Below, in pieces: positions 21,855-34,300 of a stretch of DNA of 64,000 bases; the stretch's first letter is position 1, and the number at the start of each line of letters is the position of its first letter. Source of the stretch: Ascidia mentula (lineage: Eukaryota; Chordata; Ascidiacea; Phlebobranchia; Ascidiidae); assembly GCA_947561715.1 (NCBI GenBank), contig OX387201.1:9500001-9564000 (forward strand), in the 5' to 3' direction. The notes under the pieces are model-generated. The model had not been told where the DNA came from. It did not search any database and worked only from the letters and a program-made list of their open reading frames with translations. The position numbers were made by a program, and so were the translations under genes.

Positions 21855-24358
21855 CTGTTTTAACAATGATTAAACTCAACATAATGTTAGTTAAAAAGCT
21901 GAAAGCGAAAGGCTACTGAACGGCATGACTGTAAATTAAACATTTTGTTGAAATTACCATTTTGTTTTGAAGATTGTCGAAATTTAAAGGAAAATTTTTG
22001 TAAACGTGCTATGCCATACAGAATATTAAATTTTTGGTATCGGTTGCAATTAGAATTATGTGCTGTGGTGGTTGTTGATAACCACCGTTCAACAAGTGCC
22101 TGCACAAACAATTAATTTTGCTATATTTAATCAAATGCTCTGAAGGATGTCGAACGACTAAAAAATTGTCGATGAAGTGGTAATTTTATTCTTATCTGTT
22201 TGTGGTTGTAAAATGACAGATAGTTTTGGAGCTTACCACCCACGTTTTTGGCAAATATAGAACGTTCTATCAGCCCAAAATACTCGTTAACTGTTTTTTG
22301 ACAACTTAACCACCCCCATCTTATGTTTCTGTTTGCTCAAGTGCAACTGGAAAACACTCGTTTCTTCGTGGTCAAAACGGCATGCCAACAGCTCTTCTAA
22401 AGCAGAGCGGCACTCAAAACACCTAGGTTCGTTCGCATCAGAACCTTGTGTTTTTCTGTTTCACAGCCCATTCGGTTCGTGGTTTTACCAGTGTTGTGGT
22501 ATTAACAACAATAGACGTCAGGCACCCTTATTTTCTGTCTGTACATTGGGGTTGAACTAACAGGATTATATCTTTCCGCGCTAAGAAATTCTTTACCCCA
22601 AAGTTAAAATTCAGTAAGATGAGGCAAAAAGGTTCAAAAGTATTGAAATGAAAGCGTTGTTGTTTATTCGGCAATATCCGCAAGCGTAACTGAACGCCGA
22701 TATTGACGTGGCAAGAAAGACCAAGAAAAAGTTTAGCATTCATTGTCGTCGAAATGATCCTCAGTTTAAAGGTCCAATTCAGTCGGTTGTTATTAGTTAA
22801 CGCTAATCGTCAATCACTCCTTGTGAGAAATTTAGGTATTAGTTAACATTCCAGGAATTTGTTACAGTTTCCTTTGATTCTCTGTCACCATTCGTCTTTC
22901 ACTAGACATGGGGCGTCTTGAGGTGACATACTGTTACCCTTACGCAGCTTGATTGACGCCGCAGTTTGTGGTACAACACGGCTGTGGGAAATTCATGGCC
23001 CATTACTCGTGTTTACAGCTAAACGTGGGTGAACGACTCAACTCTGTCGTTTGTCCACGCGGGCCATGCATCGCATCGTCACACTGTGCCTCAGATCAGT
23101 ACGTGGTTGGAAGTGGCCCGAACATAAAAAAGATTGCATTTTTTCGCAAAAATCTGTCCCCTAATGTGGCGTGACAAACTAGTTGATGCTCTTTTGAAAA
23201 TCTTGGTAAGGATCAGAGGCTGGAATTCATGCGTACGAGAACGGTAAGGAGCCTGTTGCAGTGGTGTCACTTCAGATAAGAAGCCAAAACATTCCGCGAC
23301 GTCGGGTGGGCCGGGCTTATAAAACCAGCGAAACGTGCAGCCAGGGTTAGTCCGAAATTATATTCAGGTGTTTAGTGGTGAGAAGATATTTCCGGTAGTG
23401 GCTTTACCTGCGAAACGCGGCCAACCTTCAGTTTGTAGGTGAACTTTCGCTACGGCTGTGGAATTTATTTATGGTCTTACCGTAGCTTCGGCACCACGCC
23501 ATCTCCAACAGGCCGCGCTCTGAGGCCAAGATAAGACAGAGTGGTTCAGGCATGTTCTATACGATCTAAGAGGTTTACAGTTGTCGACTGCAAGCAAACT
23601 ATTATGGAAAGAAAGCTATCTAATTTGTTTGTAAGCTAGGCTTTCGCATTTTGGTGTATAGTATACTCTTTAACAATGCTGGTAACTGAGAAAATTTAAC
23701 AAGAAAGTTATAGTAATACAATGGATTTGTTTAAATCTTGGCAATCAGAGTCAAGCAATTTTTTGGATCTGATTCGATTTTATCAGTTATCTTTTTGATG
23801 TCGCGCCCTTCTGTCGGACAGTAAAAAGAACTCTTTCAGCTTTTAAAGTAACTTTAATCAGTGCAGCGAGATTGAGTGACGATAAAACATGTTGTCCGAT
23901 TTGCTCGAAGTTCTCTTATGTTCAGTTGCTTTTGCAGACGCGTTGTCTAATGTTTATTTATGAAATATTCAATTAGCAATATTCCGATATGGGTCAAGTA
24001 ACTGAAGCCCGTCTGTACATATTTGTTTTTATTATGGTTTAATTTCACGGAGCTGGCCAAAGAAGTGAATTAGGTCACAAAACGTGAACGCACCTAAAAT
24101 AATTATGCGCCAAATCAGTTATTGGTTCTGAAATGACTTTCTTGCGTCGTTAGTTTGGAATTGTATTCCAAATGCATTTTGTCAGTTTGTTTGATTTAGT
24201 TTAAGAAAGCAAGGACTTAGATGTGAGTATGAACCGATATCGGATCATTTATTATTTTGTTGTGTCCGTAGATTGTCTGGTGAGCCAGTAAGGCAATGTT
24301 CATTTTAGGTTAAAACACATGAAAGCGTGGCCTGACGCCAATCCAAACCATATACGTG
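21855..24358. other. Intergenic region upstream of the matrix locus
   Basis: About 2.5 kb with no supported exon. From roughly 22.3 kb on the sequence becomes richer in G, C and CpG than the GCKR side. It is the upstream (promoter) side of the first signal-peptide exon of the matrix locus. No core promoter motif is clear enough to call. Confidence 0.4.
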
Positions 24359-26627
24359 ATGATATCGATCATCTTGACATTTATCTGTCTACAATCCTTT
24401 GCTAAAGCCGGGCCTGCTCCGTTGCATTTGGACGAACCCGTAATGCAAGATGAATCCCAGAGAGTTGAAGCTGACCGCTTATTAGGTTTAAACCCGCTGT
24501 TGATGCCTCGTCAGAATGATCAACGTTCTGGTCGACTTATTCCAGGTGAAGCTGCTTACTTGGCTTGTTTTAATTTTCGCGGCTATTGTGAGATCCCATC
24601 TGATACATTCTCTATGGTAAGATGCCCTTTTCTGTTTATTAATACATGCGGCTTTGAAGCAGCTTATCTTAAGGAGTGATAAATTAACTATGTAACCACA
24701 GATAATAATGTAATTGGGTAATCCGGTACCATAACCCTCAGAATGTGCCTGCGTTGAAGCTAACGCAAACATGTGATCAGCAATTTCGCGTTGATGAATT
24801 TGAGACAACAAATGTACATGTCGCGTTGTATAGAACGATACTTAAATGAATGCCTATGCCAGATCTTGTATGGTAGTTTCTAATTCTAATTCTCAGACAC
24901 CTTTGGAATTGCACGGCCTTTTGTGCTCACCTATAGCCAAACACCCACGTAGAAGCGAAAGACCGTCCAAAATCCCATAATTACATCCTAGAAAATCTTT
25001 GTGACATTTAATTGTAGATTTGGGGCATTTTTGAGAGACCGGCAGCCGTAATAAACACAGTGACTAACATTGTATAAACCTGTTGTGTTTTGTTTATTGC
25101 AAAATCAAATTTTTGATCGCACGCATCCAAAAGGCAATTAACTAATAAACCATGTTTACATTTCGAAGCTACCCGCATGAGTTTTAAACATTCCAGCGTT
25201 ATATAGAAAGGCATCGTTTTCGATTACACTCGCCGACGGCTTGGCTAGGTTGTGCTTGTCTTTCATGAAACCTGAACTTTATTTGTAATGTGTGCGACAT
25301 TTGGCATAACTGGTGGAAGAAAAGCATGTCACAGATTGTGACGTAAGTTATGACGCTTTTGCTGGCATTTTTTTTATTTGTTTAGTATGGTGTTGGCTCC
25401 GCTTTTTACTTGCTACAAATTCACGGCATTTGATAAAATATGTACTTGGCATTGCAGAATCACAGAATGAGCAGATGGATTCTTTATTCAGACCACAAAT
25501 ATCTTTGTATGTGGTTAAGACAACGATTATTATCAAACAGCTTTGTAGATTTTTGTAGCTTATTTCATGTTAAAAAAATAAGTAAATTTCGTCACAAATG
25601 GGTCAGTCAGTTTGTTCCATTGCGACAAACATGGGTGTGCAGAAAGATATGCTCACTGTCCAAACCATTTATAGAAATACTGCCTACGCCTTCTTGTCGA
25701 ATTGAAGGCTTGTTATTGTGCGTTGATAGTTTAATTAGATACTGCACATCAGACGTAAATATATAAACGTTTATAAAAAAGTGTAGATCTTCCACTGACA
25801 ACTTGGGTTAGTTTTGGGATAAAGCGCTAAAATTCTGTCAAAAAGTGATACCCAGACCAGTACCCAGAACCAAGATGTTTTTTTTTGAATATATATATTT
25901 CGCCTAGGCGGCATCTTCAGTATTCTGAAAGCAACAAGAGTAATCGTGGTGATTATCATTAATAGCACTCATCAAGACTAACATACACTTAACCTCCAGA
26001 CCGCAATCCTGTACGAAACATTACAAAAACACACAAGCACAGCAGCAGTGAAACGAAAAGCGTTGTTGCGTCAGTGGTATATGTATATATATATATATAC
26101 ATACAACAACGTTTCAATATTACCTTGTTTCTATATGCAAATTATGACAATCACGTATAAATACAGCAACCAAGTAAAACAGTTATACCGGTATTTGCAG
26201 TCATTCCAGCACCAACTTCGTTGTACTCCGTTCAGTACCCGAGAAACCAAACTATCATTTTAAAGTGGTCAGCGCCACCTAGTGAACATGTTATTGATGG
26301 ATTCCATCTAACTGTGTGCGCTGCGGAGTCGGGCGCAGTCGAAAGGTAAGTGACCAGTAAATCATTTGTCCAATGATGCCTATAATACCTAGGTTAAATT
26401 GATTTAATCGTTTACAAGGCTTAATAACGCATGTGGCGTTTTATTGCAAAAAAAATGTCAATGTTGAAACTGTAGTGCTTTTTTCTTTGGCAGGAGTTTT
26501 GATGTTTCCAACAATGTTCGCCAAATTACGTTGACCGATCTTCAACCTGGTGTGAAGCATACTGCAACTATAGAGGCCCGGAGCGGAAAACACAAAAGCC
26601 AAACGCTATCCAGGTGGTTCATACCAG
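24359..26627 (+). CDS. Signal-peptide exon and first FN3 domain of the matrix locus (most upstream start)
   Basis: Three exons join in frame. 24359-24545 codes a signal peptide (MISIILTFICLQSFAKAG) and a short acidic linker and ends at a phase-1 donor after RLIP. 26201-26345 and 26494-26627 code one complete fibronectin type III domain: APTSLYSVQ, the buried Trp in ILKWSAPP, the Tyr-position segment GFHLTVCA and LTDLQPGVKHTATI. The last exon ends in phase 1, so it can be joined to the phase-1 exon at 29033 (first VWA domain), which would skip the exon at 28331. If the 24545 donor is not used, the frame stays open to 24679 as a 106-residue secreted peptide with four late cysteines (CFNFRGYC and RC..TC). 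FN3 identity is firm; the link of the first exon and the link onward are inferred from phase and position. Confidence 0.55.
25898..25920 (-). repeat. Hammerhead-core-like dispersed motif, copy 2
   Basis: Minus strand: CTGAAGA (25920-25914), one extra T, GCC-GCCTA-GGC hairpin, then GAAA (25901-25898), followed by an AT-rich and A-rich tail. Same arrangement as the motifs at 9672 and 61776. Lies in the intron between 24545 and 26201. Confidence 0.4.
26077..26104. repeat. TA dinucleotide microsatellite
   Basis: GTATATG followed by about eight TA repeats and ACATAC, inside the intron before the first FN3 domain. Confidence 0.85.
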
Positions 26628-27709
26628 GTAAACCTATTGATCTCCTTATTGCATATTTTGTAAAAAACCTCGCTACAAAACTTATGACGCGCTGTGTCTA
26701 AAGTATCGCTACTTTTATGACTACTGATCACAACAAGTTACATCACTTAATGGGAAATTTTCATGTAAGAACTTGTAAAGTTTAATATTATTTCTACAAA
26801 AGAAATGTATTCAAGCGTGTCAACAGTCGAAATTTATTCACAGAACATGTTGAACAATCGTTTTTATTCATCGTCCATGCTTTTAAAGGAGGCTAGAGAC
26901 TTGGTAGAGATATACGCGCATGATAAGACGAGCCTAGACGACAGGGTCAATACGTTGCGTAAAGGCGCAGTGCTAATTTGTTTCTGGTGCTGTCTGGCCT
27001 GCAGTTTTCTGTCGCAGATTGTGGATGCTGCGGTGGCAATTCATCAGCGAATCGCAATACCGTTGTTGACAGTTTGTTCACTAGCAAGGTCTCGCACTGC
27101 CTACACTCTCAAATCTAGACATTCGTGCCACATATTAGATTGCCAGCAGATCGCAGATTAGAGGAAGTTCGCGATATGAAGGGATAAACAGCAGGCAATG
27201 GCTGCAGCACCTGCGCGGCCTTTCAACTCGTTTAGATACTGGATAAAGTTAGTGGGTACGGCTATCAGGAATACAGCAAGCCTTTGGTTATAGCTAATTG
27301 ACAGCCAACAGTGGCGCGATCCACTAGGTTTAAGTGGTACGGTCTGTGAACACCACCCCTTTATCTGTGCAGACGTCCGAGCAGTGAACAGAAGAAATAA
27401 CTTCGCCCGGAGGGTCAAGTTTAAAGTTTTTAAACAGCGCTTTGCCGAGAGAGTTTTGTGGAATGCAGAGAATGCTTGCTCGATCCAACAATTATCCTGC
27501 CAACGACTTTTTGCGTCACGTTGTCTGCTCGCGAACATACAAGGCGGTTTGACCTCGCAGGAGACGGTGTTTCTGCTCGTTACATTGTTTCACAACGCGC
27601 TTCACTGCGCATCGTAAAACATATGGCTGCGGCAAAAAACGTTTGTCCTCAAAAATATTGTTTTGTATCATTTATTTACTTACTACAGTTTTTTTCACAA
27701 AACGCAAAT

Positions 27710-28287
27710 ATGGAGTTTGTTCTTGAAGCTTTCGTAAGCCACAGTTCTACTCAACAATATACGCGGCAATCTTTTACAACCCTCTTGCCCAAAATCGAAT
27801 TAAAGTTTACGGTAAACAAAAATCGGCAAGTGGAAAACCGCAAGGCCCCAAAAACATAATCAGGCAGCAACCCAAGGGTAAAACAGATTATCAGAAAACG
27901 CCCAACACTGCCAGGCCCCCAAACCCGACCCGTAGTGGAACGGGTTCCTTACTAGGGCGCACTTACATGACGCTTGCGTGAACTATTCTCCCTTAAACAC
28001 AGAACATGGATGGGACAAGACACGCCGTGATTTTATTTACTTCCAGTCACGCGGTTCGTAAGCTGAAGGTTAGACTTCGTGCGATAGCTTTTGTTTTTCT
28101 CAGTGCGGTCAAGGTTACATGTTCCCACAGCCAGTGTAAAAAGTTTATAGATACAGCGTATTTGAAGCATGCCCAAACAAAACGTATACATTGAGCCAAG
28201 TTGACTTTTTTTTTTACCGTTTGTTTGCAGACAGGAAGGTACGTTATATTGCTATAGCCATTGGTGACACACTCACACGATACTGTG
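27710..28287 (+). pseudogene. Fragments resembling an additional VWA domain
   Basis: Three short open pieces carry VWA-like order and usable splice sites. The first, 27710-27811, reads like strand 1 plus helix 1 (MEFVLEAFVSHSS, FTTLLPKIELKF). The second, 28003-28057, resembles strand 4 (RHAVILFTSSHAV) and ends at a GTAAGC donor. The third, 28231-28287, resembles strand 5 (VRYIAIAIGD) and has a strong T-rich acceptor and a GTAAGG donor. Phases agree at 27811|28003 (0) and 28057|28231 (1). The middle of the domain (strands 2-3, helix 2 with the MIDAS Thr) was not found, so a working VWA cannot be assembled. It is read as the remnant of an extra VWA unit between the first FN3 and the 28331 start, or as chance. 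Confidence 0.3.
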
Positions 28288-28330
28288 GTAAGGCCGCACC
28301 AACAAGTCAAAACAATATACAGACAAAAAG

Positions 28331-31300
28331 ATGCTTGTAAATTGGTTTGGAATACGTCTGTTTCTGTTAGAAATCTTGTGCGTTTTTTGCACAGTCAGTT
28401 CAAATCAGTTTGGGGCTGCGTGGCGTGGTTTGGAAGACACGTTTATGGCGAGACCGCCAGTAATCTCGCCAGGTAATTTTTATGTAAACAATGTATTCAT
28501 ATCGTCAGAGGTGCAACCAACTTTACCTACAGTTTTTCTTCTTTCCGCAAATGCAATCCTCCGATGTAGTTTTCAACATCATTGCAGTAATGCCGAAATA
28601 ATTACAACTCCGAGTAGCAGCGTTTTGGAGCTCAACATCGAAATGTCATAATTGGCAGCCTTGGTTATTTTGGTTTATCTGCGCGACAAGGTGTTTTGTC
28701 GCCGTACATCAACAGCCGATTTAATAAACCTATAAATCCCACGGGGTTTGTTTCATAAACATCGTTACTGGTTATTCGCATAATTAAATGTATTAATAGT
28801 TTCATTGAAACCGACTGCAAGGGATGTTATTTTTTTACATCTAGGGTTCCTCAGGCAACCATGGATACCGGTTTTGAACATGCACTCCAAATACATTATA
28901 TGAACTGTTTGTTTTCGTTTGGATCAACGCAAAATATTTAATGGTCGTCAACATATTGGTTTATCCCCTTTATAAAATTCCAAAACCTAAAACCATTCCA
29001 AAAGCAGAGCTGACTTTTTGACTATTTTACAGAATTTATTTCATCGAATGCAACGGCGCCAGTAGCATCACCATCATATGTCCCAGGTGAAACTTTCCAC
29101 TAAAAAAATATGTTTTAGTGCTGTAAAGAAAACGTGTTCCAATTCCGTTATAAACCCTTGGTGTTTTAGAATATTGCATTAAGTAACGAAGGCGGCTTAT
29201 ACCATACTAATAAGACTTACAACTGAAGTCTATGTAAATAAAGATTCTTATCGCTAATACCTTGGAAGATTATTCCCACCCACAACCCTTCAGGTGTGCG
29301 CTGTGTTAAATATGCTGTAACCACAGAATTGATCAGCAGTCCGATAGACGTTGTGTACGTCCTTGACGGTTCAGATGCGGTAAACGTGGTCGACTTCGAG
29401 CGCATGAAGTGCCTGCTTCGCAGCCTCACCGATAAACTTGACGTTCGCTACAGGAAGGTGAGCTCCCGGTCGACAACTTCTGCGGTCAAATTTTCTCTTT
29501 CAAGTTTGGCGTTGGTTCATAAACAGTTATACGCTGAAAATGCGCGACCGGCGCTGCGGGTGTTTCGAATGTGCTTTCAGGATCTGTCCGCACCTTGGTA
29601 ATTGTCCAGTAAATGGAAATCGCGACGTTTGTGTGGCGGCGGTTTCCTCATAAAACACACGCTAAAGGCGAATTCAAGACACGAATCGCTCAATTTTTGC
29701 AACGCGATAAATTTTTGTTTTGTAAAATGTGTTTAATGATCTCAATGTTTTCGCTACAGGTCAGAATTGCGCTGATGCACACAAGCAACAACAGAAAACT
29801 TGACTTCAGTCTGAGGAGATATCTCACAAAGCAAGATGTTGTGCAAGGTATATTGTTGTTTAATGGTTCTACAATATTGGTGTAGTCTAAATGCCTTTTT
29901 TAACACTAATTCATTATTGCCGATGCTGTGAAAAAACAGTCGATATGTTGATTTTCCGCAGGGATTGATACGACGTCCCCTCGGCGTGGTTTGTCCTACG
30001 TCGGAAAAGCCCTTCGCTACGTCAGAAAGAAAGTGCTTATAACAGAGGCTGGAGCAAGAAGGAATGTTCCCCGAGTCGTAATAGTCGTCACAGGGAGGTC
30101 ACGTGACGATGTAGAGGGGGAAGCACAAAGATTAAGGAGGAGCCCAAACACAGTTGTGCTGGTGGTTGGAATACATGATGCCCGGCAGGTTTGTTAGTAG
30201 TTCTTGTTGCATGCAATGGAATCTCATAAATTGCAGCAATTTAGCAATGTTGTTTTAATACGCTGTTAGCATCACAGCCCAATAATTGCAAGTTTTGGCG
30301 ATCATTGAACGTGTAGAGACGTATCTGTTGCCATGAACAACTTTTAACTAAAACAATTTTATGTATTTCCGCAGGCACAGTTGCACGCAATTGCAGGTCA
30401 TTCCTCGGGGACATTTTTTCCTCGAAACCTTGATGAACTTTGTGGCTATTGGACCCGACTCCACGAGGCAATTTTGGAAAAGCTTGGAGGTGATTAATTA
30501 TGGAACAGAATTTACGTGTTTGTTGCCACACAAGTTCTGCCTTCTAATACCACGAATGTACAAATGTCAGAGTCATGTTCCTGCTATAGTCACCCGCCGA
30601 TCCGTCTTCTGTAAAGCAAGTGTTAAAAGGCGGTCAAGCGTTCGGCTATCGTTAAATGTCGGGCGCCCGGCAGCCGTGCTGACACAATGAAGCGGGCATT
30701 GTACAGGTGTTTGTACGCAAAACACGAGATGACAGTCTCTTGACCTTTCGCTTGACGAAAGACGGCCGCTGAGTGCTACCGGTGTCGTGAAGTTTTTTCT
30801 GCTGCGACGCCGCGCAGTGAACTGTTCAGCGCAAATATACTCAGTCTATAGTCCGGGGGTCACGTTTGCCACTGTTTGGTGTTGCGACTTAAGCTGGGGA
30901 GGATCACTTGTTTATACAACCGTAATGCCTCACCCCACGCGAGGCCACGTTTAGGGGATTAGGGTTTCTCTTTGGTGGTTTACTCAATTAGGGTCTTCGG
31001 AATGGGGTTGTTGTTCATTGTCCTCTATGTGGCTAAATTCGCATAACGATTTGCCATGTTTGTTTACTTAAATTCCTAACAAAATATTTTTTTAAGTAAA
31101 CACTATTGCAACAATGTTACATTTTCATTTTTGCTTTTACAGCATGTGTATTTCATAAACAAGCCCCATTGACTATATTCTTAATATAGTGATGTAGGCG
31201 AATTCCGACATCCATTTAAAAAAACAATTCTTGCATAAATAGTTGAATATTGGTTCCTTAAAATGAAATCGTTTTAAAATACGCTGCCAATTTTGTTGCA

Positions 31301-34300
31301 GTAATGTACCAGCGACCACTAACCGCACCTACCGGATTGTCCATCGGAGTAATTGCACAAAACGCGGTCGTGCTTCGGTGGGAGAGATCTAATGAACTTG
31401 TGAGGTCGTACTTAGTGCAATACAAACTACTCCGGGAACCCGAATCGGAATGGAAAGATCAGGCAGCCCAAGTTGGTGAGTTTAATCTTAAGTTTGTGTT
31501 TGTGACCGACTATTCGCAACGTGTATTAACAATGAAGTACTGAAAGATATCGATTCAATTTTTTATCAGGACATTACCAAATAAAAATGTTACGGATGTT
31601 CCTGACAAATTGTTATATTGTTCGATGCATGTCACAACTAAGACCAACAGATTTTACCCTGAAATTAACGTTTCTGTGATTGTGACATAATTACACATGA
31701 GGTGGAAATCGTCAGGGCCAGTTGGAACAGAATTGGGAAGGATTCCCAGCATCAACTAAAAAGAAATCGTTCGTTTCTTTGCAACATAACTGACCAATTC
31801 CGCAGGGTCAACTAAATATCCGCGCAATTCCCTTTGCAGGGATCGAAGAAGCGATGTTGCAAGATCTTCGAATGTCGACGTACGTTGCTCGAGTTTACGC
31901 TATTGGCGGCAACCAACGCTCCCCTCCCGCCAATGTGACGTATGACATGGCTTGCTCGGGAATAAAGTTGGATATCCTGGTTTTAGGAGACGAATCGTGG
32001 TAAGCTAAGTGTAGCTTTGTGGCTCAAAGGAGCAAACGTTGGTTTGCTTGGATATCAAGTAAGCAGCTCGACCGTTAAGGTGCGAGTTGATGCGTGAAGT
32101 GTGTTGGCTTAACGTTTGTTGTGGAAATATGCATATCGCATTGCATGGTTAAAAGGATTAAAGCCACCTGGGACAGTTTCAGATGTCAGGTGTTTCGCAG
32201 AACGAAGATATTCTGTTTTATTGATAAATTTGCTTTGTTATTTTATGGGTAAAAATTATGCATTTCTTCAACTAACCACTAAAACTGCCTAATAAAATTT
32301 AGGATTTCTATATATCCTGATAAAAAAACGCAAGAATCTCATGTGTCGCTGTTCATGACTGACATCACATGTCATTTTATGTAAATTCAACTATGTTTTT
32401 TAAACTATTGAAACACAATCTGTCAGTGGATACAAATAAAACGAGTCATGTTTCGTTAAAACAACTTGTTCACCTGCAGGAGCGTTCGGGCCCAAAATTT
32501 TGAAAAATTTCGTCGCTTTCTCTACTCATTCAGCAACGGTTTTCTTATCGGTCCACGTACAACGAGGATGGGAATCATACTGTTTGCAAGCAAACCTCGG
32601 TATATGGCTCCGCTGTCGACATATAGCCACAGAAATGGCTTGAACCACCGGATCGGTAACCTCAAGTATGTTTAATTGCATAACAATCGTATCAACAACG
32701 TTAGATTTGCATCGAATTCGGGCTACCTGCGGTCGTTTTGGGCTTTATCGATTCTGTCCCAAATTAAAATACTTCATGAGTCGAATTGATTGGGAGCCAT
32801 TGCAAATGCAATAAATATGGTACACACACAGGGTCTGAAAACAGGTTGTCAAATCAACTGTTACGTGAACCTTAAGCGTTTCACGGTCCTCTAGAATCAA
32901 ACAAAGGGTATATGTTGTCAAATCATTCCTAAAACTGTGGTAAAATCTTTTAGTTTCATGCATGTGTTTATTTGGTTTAGTTACGTGGGCGGAAGAACAA
33001 ATACCGGTGCAGCATTGGATTATGTTCTCGGTTACGGTTTTGAATACACTCGCTTGGATGCATTTAAACTGGTCCTGGTTGTCACGGATGGAAACTCGGA
33101 TGATGATACAAGCCGCCAGGCCAAGGTACACGCTTTGCTTATTATGATGATATTTGTCTTGCCTTGCATTGTCAGTTTTTCTTGCACACTTCGCTGTAGC
33201 AGATGTTCAGAAACTTTTATGCGTGATTTGTTGGAAATCTGCTAGTTGACTAACAGTTATACATTGACAGCGATGTCGCCGAACGTATTTGAAAAATTAA
33301 ACAATTAAAATAATCTTTGTTTCTTTAGGAAATCATAGGAAACGGGGCAATGATGATATCGGTGGGAGTCGGACCTCAAGTCAGCGACGAACAACTTGCC
33401 ATCATTGCCTCGCAACCAACTTCGTCCCACGTATTTCGAGCGAAATCATACCATGACCTCGTTGATCTTCAGCCAGCCATCATTCAATCGATTTGCTCCA
33501 AAGTGCTGACAAGATATGGAACAAGTATTGTTTCTTCGTACACTATGAAAGGCTTTTTACATACATTTAAAAATTCAAATAAACCAAATGTTACAGGATA
33601 AGACAGGGGTAAAAATTTAATGAAAACTTTTTATTGCTATAAATTTACATTTGAAATTTTCAGTTGACCCTCCATTGAACCCTCCAACCAACGTTAGAGT
33701 GACATATGTTGGTGACGTCACACTCACACTGGAGTGGGAGGAGCGAGAACCAGACGCGGTGACCGGTTATGAAGTTACCTACACTGACTCAAATGAGACT
33801 TTCCACATTTCCATGGCAAGAAATGACAGGTAAAAAGACAAAAGTCGTATTACGGCAATGTGGTATTTATGGACGTTGGAAGTTATCGCATGAAGTTTAA
33901 GAAACAAACCACGCCGTCTGTGTAGATGTGATTATCACTAGTTTATATCACACATTTTTACACTTTATCTGAGATCTCAAATACGCTGCAACAGATATTG
34001 CATGAACAAGTCATTTAAATTTTGCAGATATCTAGATATCGTGGAGTTAAGGCCTGGTACTCTGTACAACATTTCCGTGTATTCAACTGGATACAGAAAA
34101 AACAGCCCAGCCGTTAACGTTTCAGCTGAAACTAGTACGTTACAAATCGGCACAATTTTAAAGCTTTAAAACACTTATTACTCTGGTAGTCTTGCCTCGT
34201 CCACGCAACGTCAGGGTGCGAGACATCCACGGATCGTCTGCAGTAATAGCATGGACTTCAGCGTCTAACGGTGCTTCCAGTTATAGAGTGTTGGTTTCCC

